Position numbers and translations under genes: made by a program
The notes under the pieces: model-generated
Seen by the model: only the letters and a program-made list of their open reading frames with translations
What the model was told of the DNA's origin: nothing
Databases searched by the model: none
Shown: positions 1 to 6,320 of the stretch, piece by piece
Numbering within the stretch: position 1 is the first letter of the stretch
How the letters are laid out: every line of letters begins with the position of its first letter
Assembly: GCA_003661185.1 (NCBI GenBank)
Contig: QMVQ01000031.1
Coordinates: 1-11,412 of the forward strand
Source of the DNA: Candidatus Alkanophagales archaeon
Lineage (GTDB): Archaea; Halobacteriota; Syntropharchaeia; Alkanophagales; B39-G2
Length of the DNA stretch: 11,412 nt
Direction of reading: 5' to 3'

Positions 1-2
1 AG

Positions 3-233
3 GGCACCATCATCACAAAGCTCCCAGACGGCAGAGATCTTCGCCTTAGAATCCGAAAGGAAGACGTGGAGCACGTGCGGAAGCTTGCGGGCATGGACGG
101 CGTTTTCATCCTTGAGAAACCGAAAGACATCCTCAAAGTTTTTGAAAAACATTTCAAAAGCGAGGGGGCTAAACCCTACTCTCTATCGAGAGAAGAGGCT
201 CCGTCTTTCTGGAGTTCGCATGAAACCCTCTGA
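3..233 (+). CDS. C-terminal fragment of an unrecognised protein (5' end outside window)
   Basis: This frame is open from the left edge and ends at TGA 231-233, giving 76 residues that begin GTIITKLPDGRDLRLRIRK and end FWSSHETL. It is charged and soluble-looking, rich in K, E, D and R, with a likely helix around EHVRKLAG and another around DILKVFEKHFKSEG. The amino-acid composition looks like real protein, whereas the competing frame over the same bases gives a Ser/Arg/Thr-rich shadow. No signal peptide, membrane segment or catalytic motif is visible. I do not recognise the family. The next small gene starts inside its last codons, at 220, behind a GGAG site. Alternatively the two are one gene split by a frameshift. 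Confidence 0.5.
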   Translation, partial: GTIITKLPDGRDLRLRIRKEDVEHVRKLAGMDGVFILEKPKDILKVFEKHFKSEGAKPYSLSREEAPSFWSSHETL

Positions 234-522
234 GTGCTATGATGCGCTTTCCATTCAGCACACTAACGACACGAACAATACGTTAACGGCTACGTCGTGC
301 TTCGTTTCCACGAACGAAGCTGAACTGTTTATCTCCGACAATGGCATCATATGGAAATATCAAAACTTAAAAAGGATGAACGAGGCTGTTGAGTTTGAGC
401 TGTGGGAAACGAACGGTCTCAACGCTACGAGAGGCGTCGTTGCTGAGAAGGTGGATTTCCTGAGGAGAAGTCTAAGCTTGACCGTGGGCGAAGTGCGACG
501 GTTCCAAGGATTAAAGAAATAA
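220..522 (+). CDS. Small hypothetical protein, 100 aa
   Basis: ATG 220 is preceded by GGAG at 211-214 with five bases of spacing, which is why I start here and not at the ATG near 85 that lies inside the upstream coding frame. The start overlaps the end of the previous gene, which suggests translational coupling. The product begins MKPSECYDALS and has an uncharged Thr/Asn-rich stretch (about residues 14-28). A more regular C-terminal half follows, with FISDNGIIWKYQNLKRM, an acidic EAVEFELWETNG segment and a helical VVAEKVDFLRRSLSL segment. No known motif, signal peptide or membrane segment is seen and I cannot assign a function. It is followed by an AT-rich gap carrying the promoter of the DUF134-mrp operon. 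Confidence 0.45.
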   Translation: MKPSECYDALSIQHTNDTNNTLTATSCFVSTNEAELFISDNGIIWKYQNLKRMNEAVEFELWETNGLNATRGVVAEKVDFLRRSLSLTVGEVRRFQGLKK

Positions 523-552
523 ACAGTGAGAAGATAAAAGCAACCGGAAGTT

Positions 553-577
553 TCATATATGATGAATATATATTCAT
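553..577 (+). promoter_or_regulatory. Promoter/operator region with two abutting palindromes
   Basis: TCATATATGA (553-562) and ATGAATATATATTCAT (562-577) are both perfect palindromes and share one base. They lie 11-35 bases upstream of the DUF134 start codon. The AT-rich core can serve as a TATA element, and the symmetry suits a dimeric helix-turn-helix regulator. The obvious candidate is the DUF134 protein itself, acting in autoregulation, but that is inference. Confidence 0.5.
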
Positions 578-587
578 TGGTGGGAAA

Positions 588-929
588 ATGCCAAGGCGGC
601 GGTGCCGTTTCGTGGGCTTCCAGCCGGGTTTCAGCTACTTCCAGCCCGTCGGGGCTATGATGGGCGAGGTCGTATTGAAAGTAGAAGAGCTGGAGAGCTT
701 ACGACTAAAGGATTTGCTTGGGCTTGAGCAGAGTGAGGCTGCGAAGGAGATGGGCATCTCGCAGCCCACGTTCCATAGAATATTAAAAGAGGCTCGTAGG
801 AAGGTTGCGGATGCCCTCGTCAACGGCAAAGCTCTCAGAATCGAGGGCGGCGACTACGTGCTCAAGACTGCGGCGTGGGGCGTTCCGCCGTGTAGACGCA
901 GGAGACGAGGACCGCCGTGGCAGCCTTAG
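588..929 (+). CDS. DUF134 (UPF0251) helix-turn-helix protein
   Basis: This 113-residue protein has the DUF134 layout. The Pro/Arg-rich N-terminus MPRRRCRFVGFQP is followed by a strand-loop segment containing a VGAMMGEVVLKVEELESLRL stretch. A sigma-70 region 4-like helix-turn-helix comes next at about residues 47-78 (LEQSEAAKEMGISQPTFHRIL), then a basic tail CRRRRRGPPWQP. The family is a predicted DNA-binding regulator found in many anaerobes, often beside Mrp-type ATPases and NifX-like proteins, and its targets are not established. The start ATG 588 has a GGTGGG-type site about six bases upstream. The stop at 927-929 lies 12 bases before the ATG of mrp, and the Mrp Shine-Dalgarno overlaps this stop codon, so the two genes are clearly cotranscribed. 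Paired palindromes upstream could be its own operator. Confidence 0.85.
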   Translation: MPRRRCRFVGFQPGFSYFQPVGAMMGEVVLKVEELESLRLKDLLGLEQSEAAKEMGISQPTFHRILKEARRKVADALVNGKALRIEGGDYVLKTAAWGVPPCRRRRRGPPWQP

Positions 930-941
930 GTGGTGGTGGCG

Positions 942-2189
942 ATGGAAGAAGCCCGTAAAGAAATAGAGAAAAAGATGGAGAAAATAAGGCATAAAATCGT
1001 AGTGATAAGCGGAAAGGGTGGCGTGGGTAAGACGACGGTTGCCGTTAATCTTGCGGTCTCACTTGCGAGGAAGGGTTTGCGGGTCGGGCTTCTCGACGCC
1101 GACCTGCATGGTCCGAACGTGCCAAAGATGCTTGGCGTCGAAGATGAACGTCCGACTGTGGAAAACAACGAGGTCGTCCCTGTGGAGTCGCAATACGGTG
1201 TCAAAGTCATGTCCGTAGGCTTTTTGCTCTCAAGTAAAGACTCGCCTGTAATCTGGCGGGGTCCCCTGAAAGCGACTGCAATTCGGCAGTTCCTCAGCGA
1301 CGTTCGCTGGGGCGAGCTTGATTATCTCATCGTGGACCTGCCGCCGGGCTGCTTGTCCAGCAACACTCGAATACTCACGCCGCGCGGTCAATTCCGCATT
1401 TCTGAAGCCAAGGCTGGCGTCCCTGTATATTGCTTTGACGGCGAGCGTGTTATGAGCCGCCGGATTTTGGACGTCATCCCGCAGGGCGTCGCCACTATTT
1501 TCGAGCTTAAGACCGAAAATCACAGCATTAAAGGCACAGCAAACCACCCCATCCTCGTCGCTGAGGATGGACACCTTTCTTGGAAGAAACTTCTGGAAGT
1601 CAAGCCCGGAAACGTCGTCCTCGTATTCGAGACGGACGCCGCCTTCGAGCGGCAACCCGCATCGCTGCCGCTGAGCTTTGAAACCGTTGTCAGCATCAGC
1701 GCTGCCGGCGTCGATGAGGTTTACGACCTTAGAGTCGAGGGGGGGAACTTCATTGCCAATGGCTTCGTCGTGCACAATACTGGCGACGAGCCGCTAAGCG
1801 TTGCGCAGCTCATCCCGAAAATCAGCGGTGCTATCATAGTCACGACGCCGCAGGACGTCGCCCTTCTGGATTCAAGGAAGGCTGTGGTCTTCGCCTCGCA
1901 GCTGAACATGCCTGTTGTGGGCATCGTAGAGAACATGAGCGGTTTCATCTGTCCGAACTGCGGCGCCCGCTTTTTCCCGTTTAAGGTCGGTGGCGGGCGT
2001 AGGGCGGCGGTGGAGCTCGGCGTCCCGTTCCTCGGAAGCATTCCCTTAGAGCCTCAAATCGTGGAATCTGGCGATGCCGGCGCCCCCTTCGTCGTGAAAA
2101 ACGTTGAGGCTGCCAAGGCATTTGAGGAAATCGTAAAGAGAGTTAGAGAATTTTTGGGAGACGAGGAAAGCAGCTGTGTGAGCAAATAG
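942..2189 (+). CDS. mrp: Mrp/NBP35 family Fe-S carrier P-loop ATPase, interrupted by a mini-intein
   Basis: The extein is a complete Mrp (ApbC/NBP35-like) ATPase that binds an Fe-S cluster and passes it to apoproteins in the cytoplasm. The precursor is 415 residues and the spliced product would be 272. The deviant Walker A GKGGVGKTT is at residues 24-32, followed by LLDADLHGPNVP and then VIWRGPLK. The switch motif YLIVDLPPG/TGDEP is split after Gly136 by the intein at residues 137-279. The CPNC cluster-binding pair is Cys337 and Cys340, which in the family bridges a [4Fe-4S] cluster across the dimer. ATG 942 is preferred over GTG 930 because AGGTGG (928-933) sits correctly before it. At 930 the codon would overlap that site and directly abut the DUF134 stop. 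The metallo-hydrolase gene follows after two bases. Confidence 0.93.
   Translation: MEEARKEIEKKMEKIRHKIVVISGKGGVGKTTVAVNLAVSLARKGLRVGLLDADLHGPNVPKMLGVEDERPTVENNEVVPVESQYGVKVMSVGFLLSSKDSPVIWRGPLKATAIRQFLSDVRWGELDYLIVDLPPGCLSSNTRILTPRGQFRISEAKAGVPVYCFDGERVMSRRILDVIPQGVATIFELKTENHSIKGTANHPILVAEDGHLSWKKLLEVKPGNVVLVFETDAAFERQPASLPLSFETVVSISAAGVDEVYDLRVEGGNFIANGFVVHNTGDEPLSVAQLIPKISGAIIVTTPQDVALLDSRKAVVFASQLNMPVVGIVENMSGFICPNCGARFFPFKVGGGRRAAVELGVPFLGSIPLEPQIVESGDAGAPFVVKNVEAAKAFEEIVKRVREFLGDEESSCVSK
1350..1778 (+). other. Mini-intein (143 aa) inside Mrp
   Basis: The intein begins with Cys1 (block A, CLSSNTRILTPRG) and ends with His142-Asn143, followed by Thr as the +1 extein residue. Block B is GTANHPILV with Thr63 and His66, the TxxH pair that activates the first peptide bond. 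Blocks F and G are VYDLRVE and NFIANGFVVHN. Removing residues 1-143 restores DLPPGTGDEP, the canonical Mrp motif, exactly. These features define a class 1 splicing domain of the Hint fold. No LAGLIDADG or other homing endonuclease is present, and only about 50 residues lie between block B and block F, so the element probably can no longer home on its own. The block F position often held by His (as in HNF) is Gly132 here (GGNF). Cys28 is a second cysteine within the element. Confidence 0.93.
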
Positions 2190-2191
2190 AG

Positions 2192-2878
2192 ATGCTGAGC
2201 ATAACCGTTGTTTACGACAACCACAAGTGCGCAAGCGGATTGACGCCACGCTGGGGGTTCTCGTGCTTTTTAGTGGTTAAGGCGCATGGTGATGCCCGCA
2301 GGCTTCTTTTCGACACGGGCGGCGACGGTGCTACGCTTTTGGAAAACATGCAGAAGCTCGGAGTGGACGTAAAAAGCGTGGACGCCGTGGTCATCTCGCA
2401 CGCGCACGGCGATCACACCGGCGGCTTGCATGCAGTCCTTGAAAAGAACCCCTTCGCTACTGTTTACAGCCCTTCAAAGTTCAGGTTGCGGGCTGTAGAG
2501 AAGGAAGTAAAGTTCATCATCGTTGAAGAGCGGACGGAGCTCTTCAACGCCGTTTACAGCACTGGCGCCCTCGGCGGCTTTATAAAAGAGCAAGCTTTGG
2601 TCATACAAACCGAAAAGGGCAACGTCGTTATAACAGGCTGTGCACATCCCGGCATCGTCAAGATTTTAAAAGTGGTAAAAAAGGGTTTTGGGGACGTGTA
2701 TCTCGTGCTCGGCGGATTCCACATGCCGAAAAGCGGCGTGTCTGAGGAATTCAAGCAACTTGGCGTCGTCAAAGTTGCGCCGTGCCACTGCACAGGCATC
2801 GCAGCCTCCAAAGAACTTGAAACGGCGTTCGGCTCGAACTTTCTAAAATGTGGCGTCGGGGCGAGAATACAAATGTAA
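2192..2878 (+). CDS. Metallo-beta-lactamase fold hydrolase, COG1237 type
   Basis: This is a 228-residue single-domain cytosolic protein of the metallo-beta-lactamase superfamily. DTG lies at 41-43, and the metal-binding HxHxDH is His70, His72, Asp74 and His75 (SHAHGDHTGG). Further conserved positions are TGCAHPGI with His152, LGGFHM with His177 and PCHCTG with His199. This set matches the COG1237 group, which databases often name 7,8-dihydropterin-6-yl-methyl-aminobenzene phosphate synthase after limited evidence. The true substrate is unknown, and the pterin label should be read as a family tag. The gene starts two bases after the mrp stop without its own clear Shine-Dalgarno site, so translation is probably coupled. 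Its place in the DUF134-mrp operon suggests a role linked to Fe-S or other metal-cofactor metabolism, which is inference. Confidence 0.85.
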   Translation: MLSITVVYDNHKCASGLTPRWGFSCFLVVKAHGDARRLLFDTGGDGATLLENMQKLGVDVKSVDAVVISHAHGDHTGGLHAVLEKNPFATVYSPSKFRLRAVEKEVKFIIVEERTELFNAVYSTGALGGFIKEQALVIQTEKGNVVITGCAHPGIVKILKVVKKGFGDVYLVLGGFHMPKSGVSEEFKQLGVVKVAPCHCTGIAASKELETAFGSNFLKCGVGARIQM

Positions 2879-2895
2879 GGCGCAAATGTAAGGCG
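2870..2895 (+). repeat. Perfect 13-bp tandem duplication over a stop codon
   Basis: CAAATGTAAGGCG occurs at 2870-2882 and again at 2883-2895 with no gap. The first copy contains the last codons and the TAA of the metallo-hydrolase gene, and the second lies just outside the gene. It looks like a slippage duplication. Because it lies at the stop, it does not change the protein. Confidence 0.85.
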
Positions 2896-2932
2896 GAGGA
2901 CTCCGTATGTTACGGCTAAGCCGCATCGCAAG

Positions 2933-2949
2933 AAAATTTAAATTTAAAT
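2933..2949 (+). promoter_or_regulatory. TATA-type promoter for the ribosomal protein operon
   Basis: An uninterrupted A/T stretch (AAAATTTAAATTTAAAT) sits in otherwise GC-rich DNA, with its centre about 29 bases before the uL23 start at 2971. Archaeal transcription starts roughly 22-27 bases after the TATA box, so the mRNA would begin almost at the ATG. No Shine-Dalgarno sequence is seen before uL23, which fits a leaderless first gene. It is the only clear promoter before the ribosomal gene run. Confidence 0.6.
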
Positions 2950-2970
2950 GCCCGCATTTCTATTTACAGC

Positions 2971-3222
2971 ATGGTCATAAAGCATCTCGTAGCGAGTGAG
3001 AAAGCAGCCACCATGATAGAGGCGGAGAACAAGCTGCAGTTCATCGTTGACATTAATGCCAACAAAACGCAAATAAAAGAAGAGGTGGAGCAGAGATTCG
3101 GCGCGAGGGTCCGTAACGTAAGGACAATGGTAACCCCGAAAGGCGAGAAAAAGGCGATTGTGCAATTTGAAGAAGAGGGGAAAGCGAGAGAGATAGCAAC
3201 GACTCTTGGCATACTCAGTTGA
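2971..3222 (+). CDS. rpl23: Large subunit ribosomal protein uL23
   Basis: This 83-residue protein is the archaeal form of uL23, which binds domain III of 23S rRNA beside the peptide exit tunnel and docks SRP and other nascent-chain factors. Recognisable segments are MVIKHLVASEKAATMIEAEN at the N-terminus, KLQFIVDINANKTQIKEEVE, FGARVRNVRTMVTPKGEKKA and a C-terminal helix AREIATTLGIL. The length is normal for archaea. It is the first gene of the translation cluster. In most archaea uL3 and uL4 come before it, but here the preceding gene is the metallo-hydrolase. No Shine-Dalgarno is visible and the TATA box lies close, so it is probably translated from a leaderless end. Confidence 0.95.
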   Translation: MVIKHLVASEKAATMIEAENKLQFIVDINANKTQIKEEVEQRFGARVRNVRTMVTPKGEKKAIVQFEEEGKAREIATTLGILS

Positions 3223-3231
3223 GGTGTAGAA

Positions 3232-3951
3232 ATGGGTAAGAGACTAATATCACAGAACAGAGGGAAGGGGACTCCCACATACAGGGCGCCGCCCCGCAGG
3301 AAAGCGGACTTAACGCATTTAAAAGTGGAAGCCGGACGGACGATAACGTGCGTGCTCACAGAAATCGTGCACGACTCTGCGAGGAACGCTCCGATTGGCA
3401 AGGTGAGAGTGGACAGCAAGGAAAAATACATTCTCATACCGGAGGGAGTTGCCATCGGCGATGAGCTCGCATACGGCGACGCCGCCGAGCCCAAGATAGG
3501 AAACACGCTGCCCCTCGGCAACATCCCTGAGGGGTTCCCTGTCTGCAATATAGAAATACGACGGGACGACGGCGGGAAGCTCGTGCGAGCCTCAGGGAGC
3601 TATGCGACTATCATCTCCCACGAGGGCGACAGAACGCTCGTCCAGCTGCCCAGCGGCGTGAAGAAGTGGTTCGACTCACGATGCTTAGCGACCGTCGGCG
3701 TCGTCGCCGGCGGCGGCAGGACCGAGAAGCCCTTCGTGAAGGCAGGCAAGAAATACCACAAGATGAAGGCGAAGGCTGCAAAGTGGCCACGCACGAGCGC
3801 TGTTGCGATGAACCCCATAGACCATCCCTTCGGCGGCGGCAAGCACCAGCACGTCGGACGCCCGAAGACCGTCGCTCGTGGAGCGCCGCCCGGACGCAAA
3901 GTCGGGAGCATCGCCGCACGCCGAACTGGGCGGGGGAAGCGTAAAAAGTAA
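3232..3951 (+). CDS. rpl2: Large subunit ribosomal protein uL2
   Basis: At 239 residues this is the usual archaeal size. It begins MGKRLISQNRGKGTPTYRAP and contains the conserved loop NPIDHPFGGGKHQ at about 194-206, whose His reaches toward the peptidyl transferase centre. It ends in a basic tail GRGKRKK. The protein is needed for subunit association and peptidyl transferase activity. ATG 3232 follows a GAGGTG site that overlaps the uL23 stop, and the nine-base spacing shows one transcript. Codon use and length look normal. Confidence 0.96.
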   Translation: MGKRLISQNRGKGTPTYRAPPRRKADLTHLKVEAGRTITCVLTEIVHDSARNAPIGKVRVDSKEKYILIPEGVAIGDELAYGDAAEPKIGNTLPLGNIPEGFPVCNIEIRRDDGGKLVRASGSYATIISHEGDRTLVQLPSGVKKWFDSRCLATVGVVAGGGRTEKPFVKAGKKYHKMKAKAAKWPRTSAVAMNPIDHPFGGGKHQHVGRPKTVARGAPPGRKVGSIAARRTGRGKRKK

Positions 3952-3978
3952 AATAATGGTAACGAAAAGTGAAGTGAG

Positions 3979-4392
3979 ATGGCGAAGAAGAGGAAGAAGA
4001 AAGTTAAACCGAAGAAGGTAGAGGAATTCGTTTATCGAGGCTATACGTTCGCAAAGCTCCGCAAGATGGGGTTTGAGGAGTTTGCGGAGTTGCTGCCGGC
4101 AAGGCAACGCAGAAAGCTTCGGCGTGGACTTAGAGAGGAAGAGAAGAAGCTGCTGGAGAGATTAAAAAAGAAGGACACGGTGCGGACGCATCTTCGGGAC
4201 ATGATAGTGCTGCCGCAGATGGTAGGGAAGACTATCGGAATACACAACGGGAAGACGTTCCAGTATGTGGAGATAAAGCCGGAGATGGTAGGGCATTACC
4301 TCGGAGAGTTCGCACTCACACGCAAAAGAGTCGTGCATGGCACTGCAGGCGTCGGCGCCACGAGGTCTTCGAAATATGTGCCGCTGAAGTGA
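3979..4392 (+). CDS. rps19: Small subunit ribosomal protein uS19
   Basis: This 137-residue protein has a lysine-rich start ([13 protein letters not shown]) typical of archaeal and eukaryotic uS19 (S15e). The conserved core follows: [42 protein letters not shown], and [14 protein letters not shown] leading into a C-terminal tail ending SKYVPLK. It sits in the head of the 30S subunit, where the C-terminal tail approaches the decoding site. The start is preceded by a short GTGAAGTGAG purine stretch. The gene lies 27 bases after uL2 and only 14 before uL22. Confidence 0.95.
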   Translation: MAKKRKKKVKPKKVEEFVYRGYTFAKLRKMGFEEFAELLPARQRRKLRRGLREEEKKLLERLKKKDTVRTHLRDMIVLPQMVGKTIGIHNGKTFQYVEIKPEMVGHYLGEFALTRKRVVHGTAGVGATRSSKYVPLK

Positions 4393-4406
4393 CGTGAGTG
4401 AGGCGT

Positions 4407-4877
4407 ATGGGACGGCTGAGGTTCTGCGTCGAAGCTGACGACGAGACGTCGGCGAAGGCGATGGCGTGCGAGCTTCACATCTCTCGAAAGCACGCTTACG
4501 AGATATGCAACGTCATCAGAGGAATGAAATTCGGCAACGCAAAGAAGTATCTGCAGGAAGTGATCGAGATGAAAAGGGCAGTGCCGTTCAAAAAGCACAA
4601 GCGCAAAGTCGGACACCGCCGAGGACTGAACAAATGGTATGCAGGACGTTATCCGGTGAAGGCTGCGGAGGCAATACTGCGGCTGTTAGAAGATGCCGCC
4701 GCAAACGCCTCTTATAAAGGGCTCGACCCCGAAGAGATGCGCATTTGGCACATCGCCACCAAAAAGGGGAGGACGATACGAGGCATAATGCCACGAGCTT
4801 TTGGCAGGGCGACGCCGAAAAACACAGAAACCGTTACTGTTGAAGTTATATTAAAGGGAGGTGAGGGTGAGCATTGA
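4407..4877 (+). CDS. rpl22: Large subunit ribosomal protein uL22
   Basis: This 156-residue protein matches archaeal uL22 (L17e type). It begins [20 protein letters not shown] and contains [19 protein letters not shown] and a long basic hairpin ([27 protein letters not shown]) that lines the exit tunnel. The C-terminal half reads [23 protein letters not shown] 4407 is chosen because GTGAGG lies just upstream. The GTG at 4398 would add three residues and cannot be excluded. The stop TGA shares bases with the TTG start of uS3, so the two genes are translationally coupled. Confidence 0.94.
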   Translation: MGRLRFCVEADDETSAKAMACELHISRKHAYEICNVIRGMKFGNAKKYLQEVIEMKRAVPFKKHKRKVGHRRGLNKWYAGRYPVKAAEAILRLLEDAAANASYKGLDPEEMRIWHIATKKGRTIRGIMPRAFGRATPKNTETVTVEVILKGGEGEH

Positions 4878-5509
4878 TAGAGCGGACGTTCGTAGAGGAA
4901 GGTTTGAAGAAGGTGAAACTCAATGAGTATTTCGTGAAAGAGCTGGACAGGGGCGGCTACGGCGGCATGGAGATCAAAAGAACGCCAATGGGCACGCAGA
5001 TTACTGTCTATGTGGAGCGTCCGGGCATGGTGATCGGAAAGGATGGCAAGACGATACGGAGAATAACGAAAGAGGTCGTGGACGCTCATGACTTTGACAA
5101 CCCGCAAATCGACGTGCAGCAGGTGGATTTATCGGAGCTGAACGCTCAGCTCATGGCATCAAAGCTCGCAAAGCTCATAGAGCGGGGCTGGCACTTCCGC
5201 CGTGCAGGACGCTCGACGCTCCGCCGCATCATGGACGCAGGAGCGCTGGGATGCGAAATTACAGTTTCGGGAAAGCTCACGGGACCGAGGTCGAGGACTG
5301 AGAAGTTCGTCGCCGGCTATATCAAGCACTGCGGCGAGCCTGCTCAGGAGATTGTGGACGAGGGGTTTGCGGTTGCGAAGAAGAAGGCGGGAGTCATCGG
5401 CGTTAAGGTGAGGCTAATACGCCCGGATGCCAAGATTCCGGATAGGTTCATGATGGTCAAGCCCGAGCCTGAAGAGCATGAAGAGGGCGTGAGTGCCGAG
5501 GAGGCTTGA
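4874..5509 (+). CDS. rps3: Small subunit ribosomal protein uS3
   Basis: This 211-residue protein starts [13 protein letters not shown], as archaeal uS3 does, which supports the TTG start at 4874. That codon overlaps the uL22 TGA by four bases and has GGTGA at 4866-4870 before it. The KH domain carries [14 protein letters not shown] with the GxxG loop at 55-58. The C-terminal domain includes [24 protein letters not shown] and [18 protein letters not shown]. It forms part of the mRNA entry channel and its helicase on the 30S head. The acidic tail [20 protein letters not shown] stretch is common in archaea. GGAGG at its 3' end serves the next gene. Confidence 0.95.
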   Translation: MIERTFVEEGLKKVKLNEYFVKELDRGGYGGMEIKRTPMGTQITVYVERPGMVIGKDGKTIRRITKEVVDAHDFDNPQIDVQQVDLSELNAQLMASKLAKLIERGWHFRRAGRSTLRRIMDAGALGCEITVSGKLTGPRSRTEKFVAGYIKHCGEPAQEIVDEGFAVAKKKAGVIGVKVRLIRPDAKIPDRFMMVKPEPEEHEEGVSAEEA

Positions 5510-5731
5510 GTGGACATGGCGCTCCTGAAGATGGACGAGATAAGGAAGATGAGCGATGCAGAGCTACGGGAGGAGCTGCGAGAGTTGGGCATAGACCTGC
5601 TGCGAGAGCGGACGAAAATAGCGGCGGGCGGCGCCCTCGAAAATCCCGGGCGTGTTAAAGAGATAAGAAGGACGATTGCGAGGATAAAAACGGTGCTAAG
5701 GGAGAGGAGAGGGGGACATGGAAGTCTGTGA
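5510..5731 (+). CDS. rpl29: Large subunit ribosomal protein uL29
   Basis: This 73-residue helical-hairpin protein reads [35 protein letters not shown], then [25 protein letters not shown], the standard uL29 signature. It binds beside uL23 at the tunnel exit. GTG 5510 is taken as the start because GGAGG at 5500-5504 lies exactly five bases before it, immediately after the uS3 stop. An ATG at 5516 is the alternative. Its last 14 bases overlap the aIF1 gene, which starts at 5718. Confidence 0.93.
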   Translation: MDMALLKMDEIRKMSDAELREELRELGIDLLRERTKIAAGGALENPGRVKEIRRTIARIKTVLRERRGGHGSL

Positions 5732-6011
5732 TAAATGTGGGCTTCCAAAAGACCTGTGCGTCTGTGAAGAGATAGTAAAAGAGCTGCAGCGGGTGAAAGT
5801 GAGCACGACGCGGCGGCGTTTCGGGAAGCTGATGACGGTCATTCAGGGAATAAACGCAAAGGACATCGACCTCTGGACGCTTTCTAAGGAGTTAAAAACG
5901 CGGTGTGCGTGTGGCGGCACTGTCAAGGACGGACGCATCGAACTGCAGGGCGACCAGACCGAGAAGGTGAAGAAGGTGCTGCGGGAGATGGGCTACACTG
6001 TCGAGGAGTAG
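5718..6011 (+). CDS. sui1: Translation initiation factor aIF1 (SUI1 family)
   Basis: This 97-residue aIF1 helps the small subunit select the start codon. It opens with a cysteine cluster [18 protein letters not shown] (Cys 4, 7, 13, 15) that probably binds zinc, as in many euryarchaeal members. The SUI1 core follows: [42 protein letters not shown] and [15 protein letters not shown]. The start lies within the end of uL29 behind a GGAGAGGAGAGGGGG purine run. Placement between uL29 and the RNase P protein is the normal euryarchaeal order. Confidence 0.95.
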   Translation: MEVCDKCGLPKDLCVCEEIVKELQRVKVSTTRRRFGKLMTVIQGINAKDIDLWTLSKELKTRCACGGTVKDGRIELQGDQTEKVKKVLREMGYTVEE

Positions 6012-6033
6012 CGCGATTCGGTGGGGGGTCAAG

Positions 6034-6315
6034 GTGAGAATAACACCGAAAAACCTGATACTTCATGAGCTTATCGGGCTTAAGGTTGAGGTATCAAACA
6101 GCACGAACAAGTGCATGCGAGGGCTGCGCGGCGTCGTCGTTGACGAGACGAAAAACATGCTCGTCGTCGAGAGAGCAGGCGTTAGGAAAAAAATACCGAA
6201 ACGGGGGAACGTGTTCCTTTTTAAGTTGGGTGACGTTGCCGCCCTCGTAAAGGGTGATATATTAGCGGCGAGACCCGAGGACAGAATTAAAAAGCTTATG
6301 AAAATGGCAAGGTGA
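6034..6315 (+). CDS. rnp1: RNase P protein component 1 (Rpp29/Pop4)
   Basis: This 93-residue protein has the Rpp29 Sm-like beta-barrel sequence: [49 protein letters not shown] and a C-terminal helix [14 protein letters not shown]. In archaea it pairs with Rpp21 on the specificity domain of RNase P RNA to help trim the 5' ends of tRNAs. It starts with GTG at 6034 behind a GTGGGGGG stretch and ends six bases before the ATG of uS17. Its stop codon region doubles as the Shine-Dalgarno of uS17. Confidence 0.93.
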   Translation: MRITPKNLILHELIGLKVEVSNSTNKCMRGLRGVVVDETKNMLVVERAGVRKKIPKRGNVFLFKLGDVAALVKGDILAARPEDRIKKLMKMAR

Positions 6316-6320
6316 GTGGG

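Noticed and set aside
85..219. Earlier start (85) for the small gene ending at 522
   Set aside because: This part lies in a frame that competes with a better coding frame (3-233) and gives a Ser/Arg-rich shadow. ATG 220 has a GGAG site.
1230..1775. 181-aa minus-strand open frame covering the intein
   Set aside because: It is antisense to the intein and extein coding frame and shows no family motif. The plus frame is strongly conserved.
1350..1778. Homing endonuclease inside the intein
   Set aside because: Only about 50 residues lie between splicing blocks B and F, and no LAGLIDADG or HNH motif is present.
3611..3919. Arg-rich open frames on both strands within uL2
   Set aside because: These are compositional shadows of the GC-rich, Gly/Arg-rich uL2 C-terminal region.
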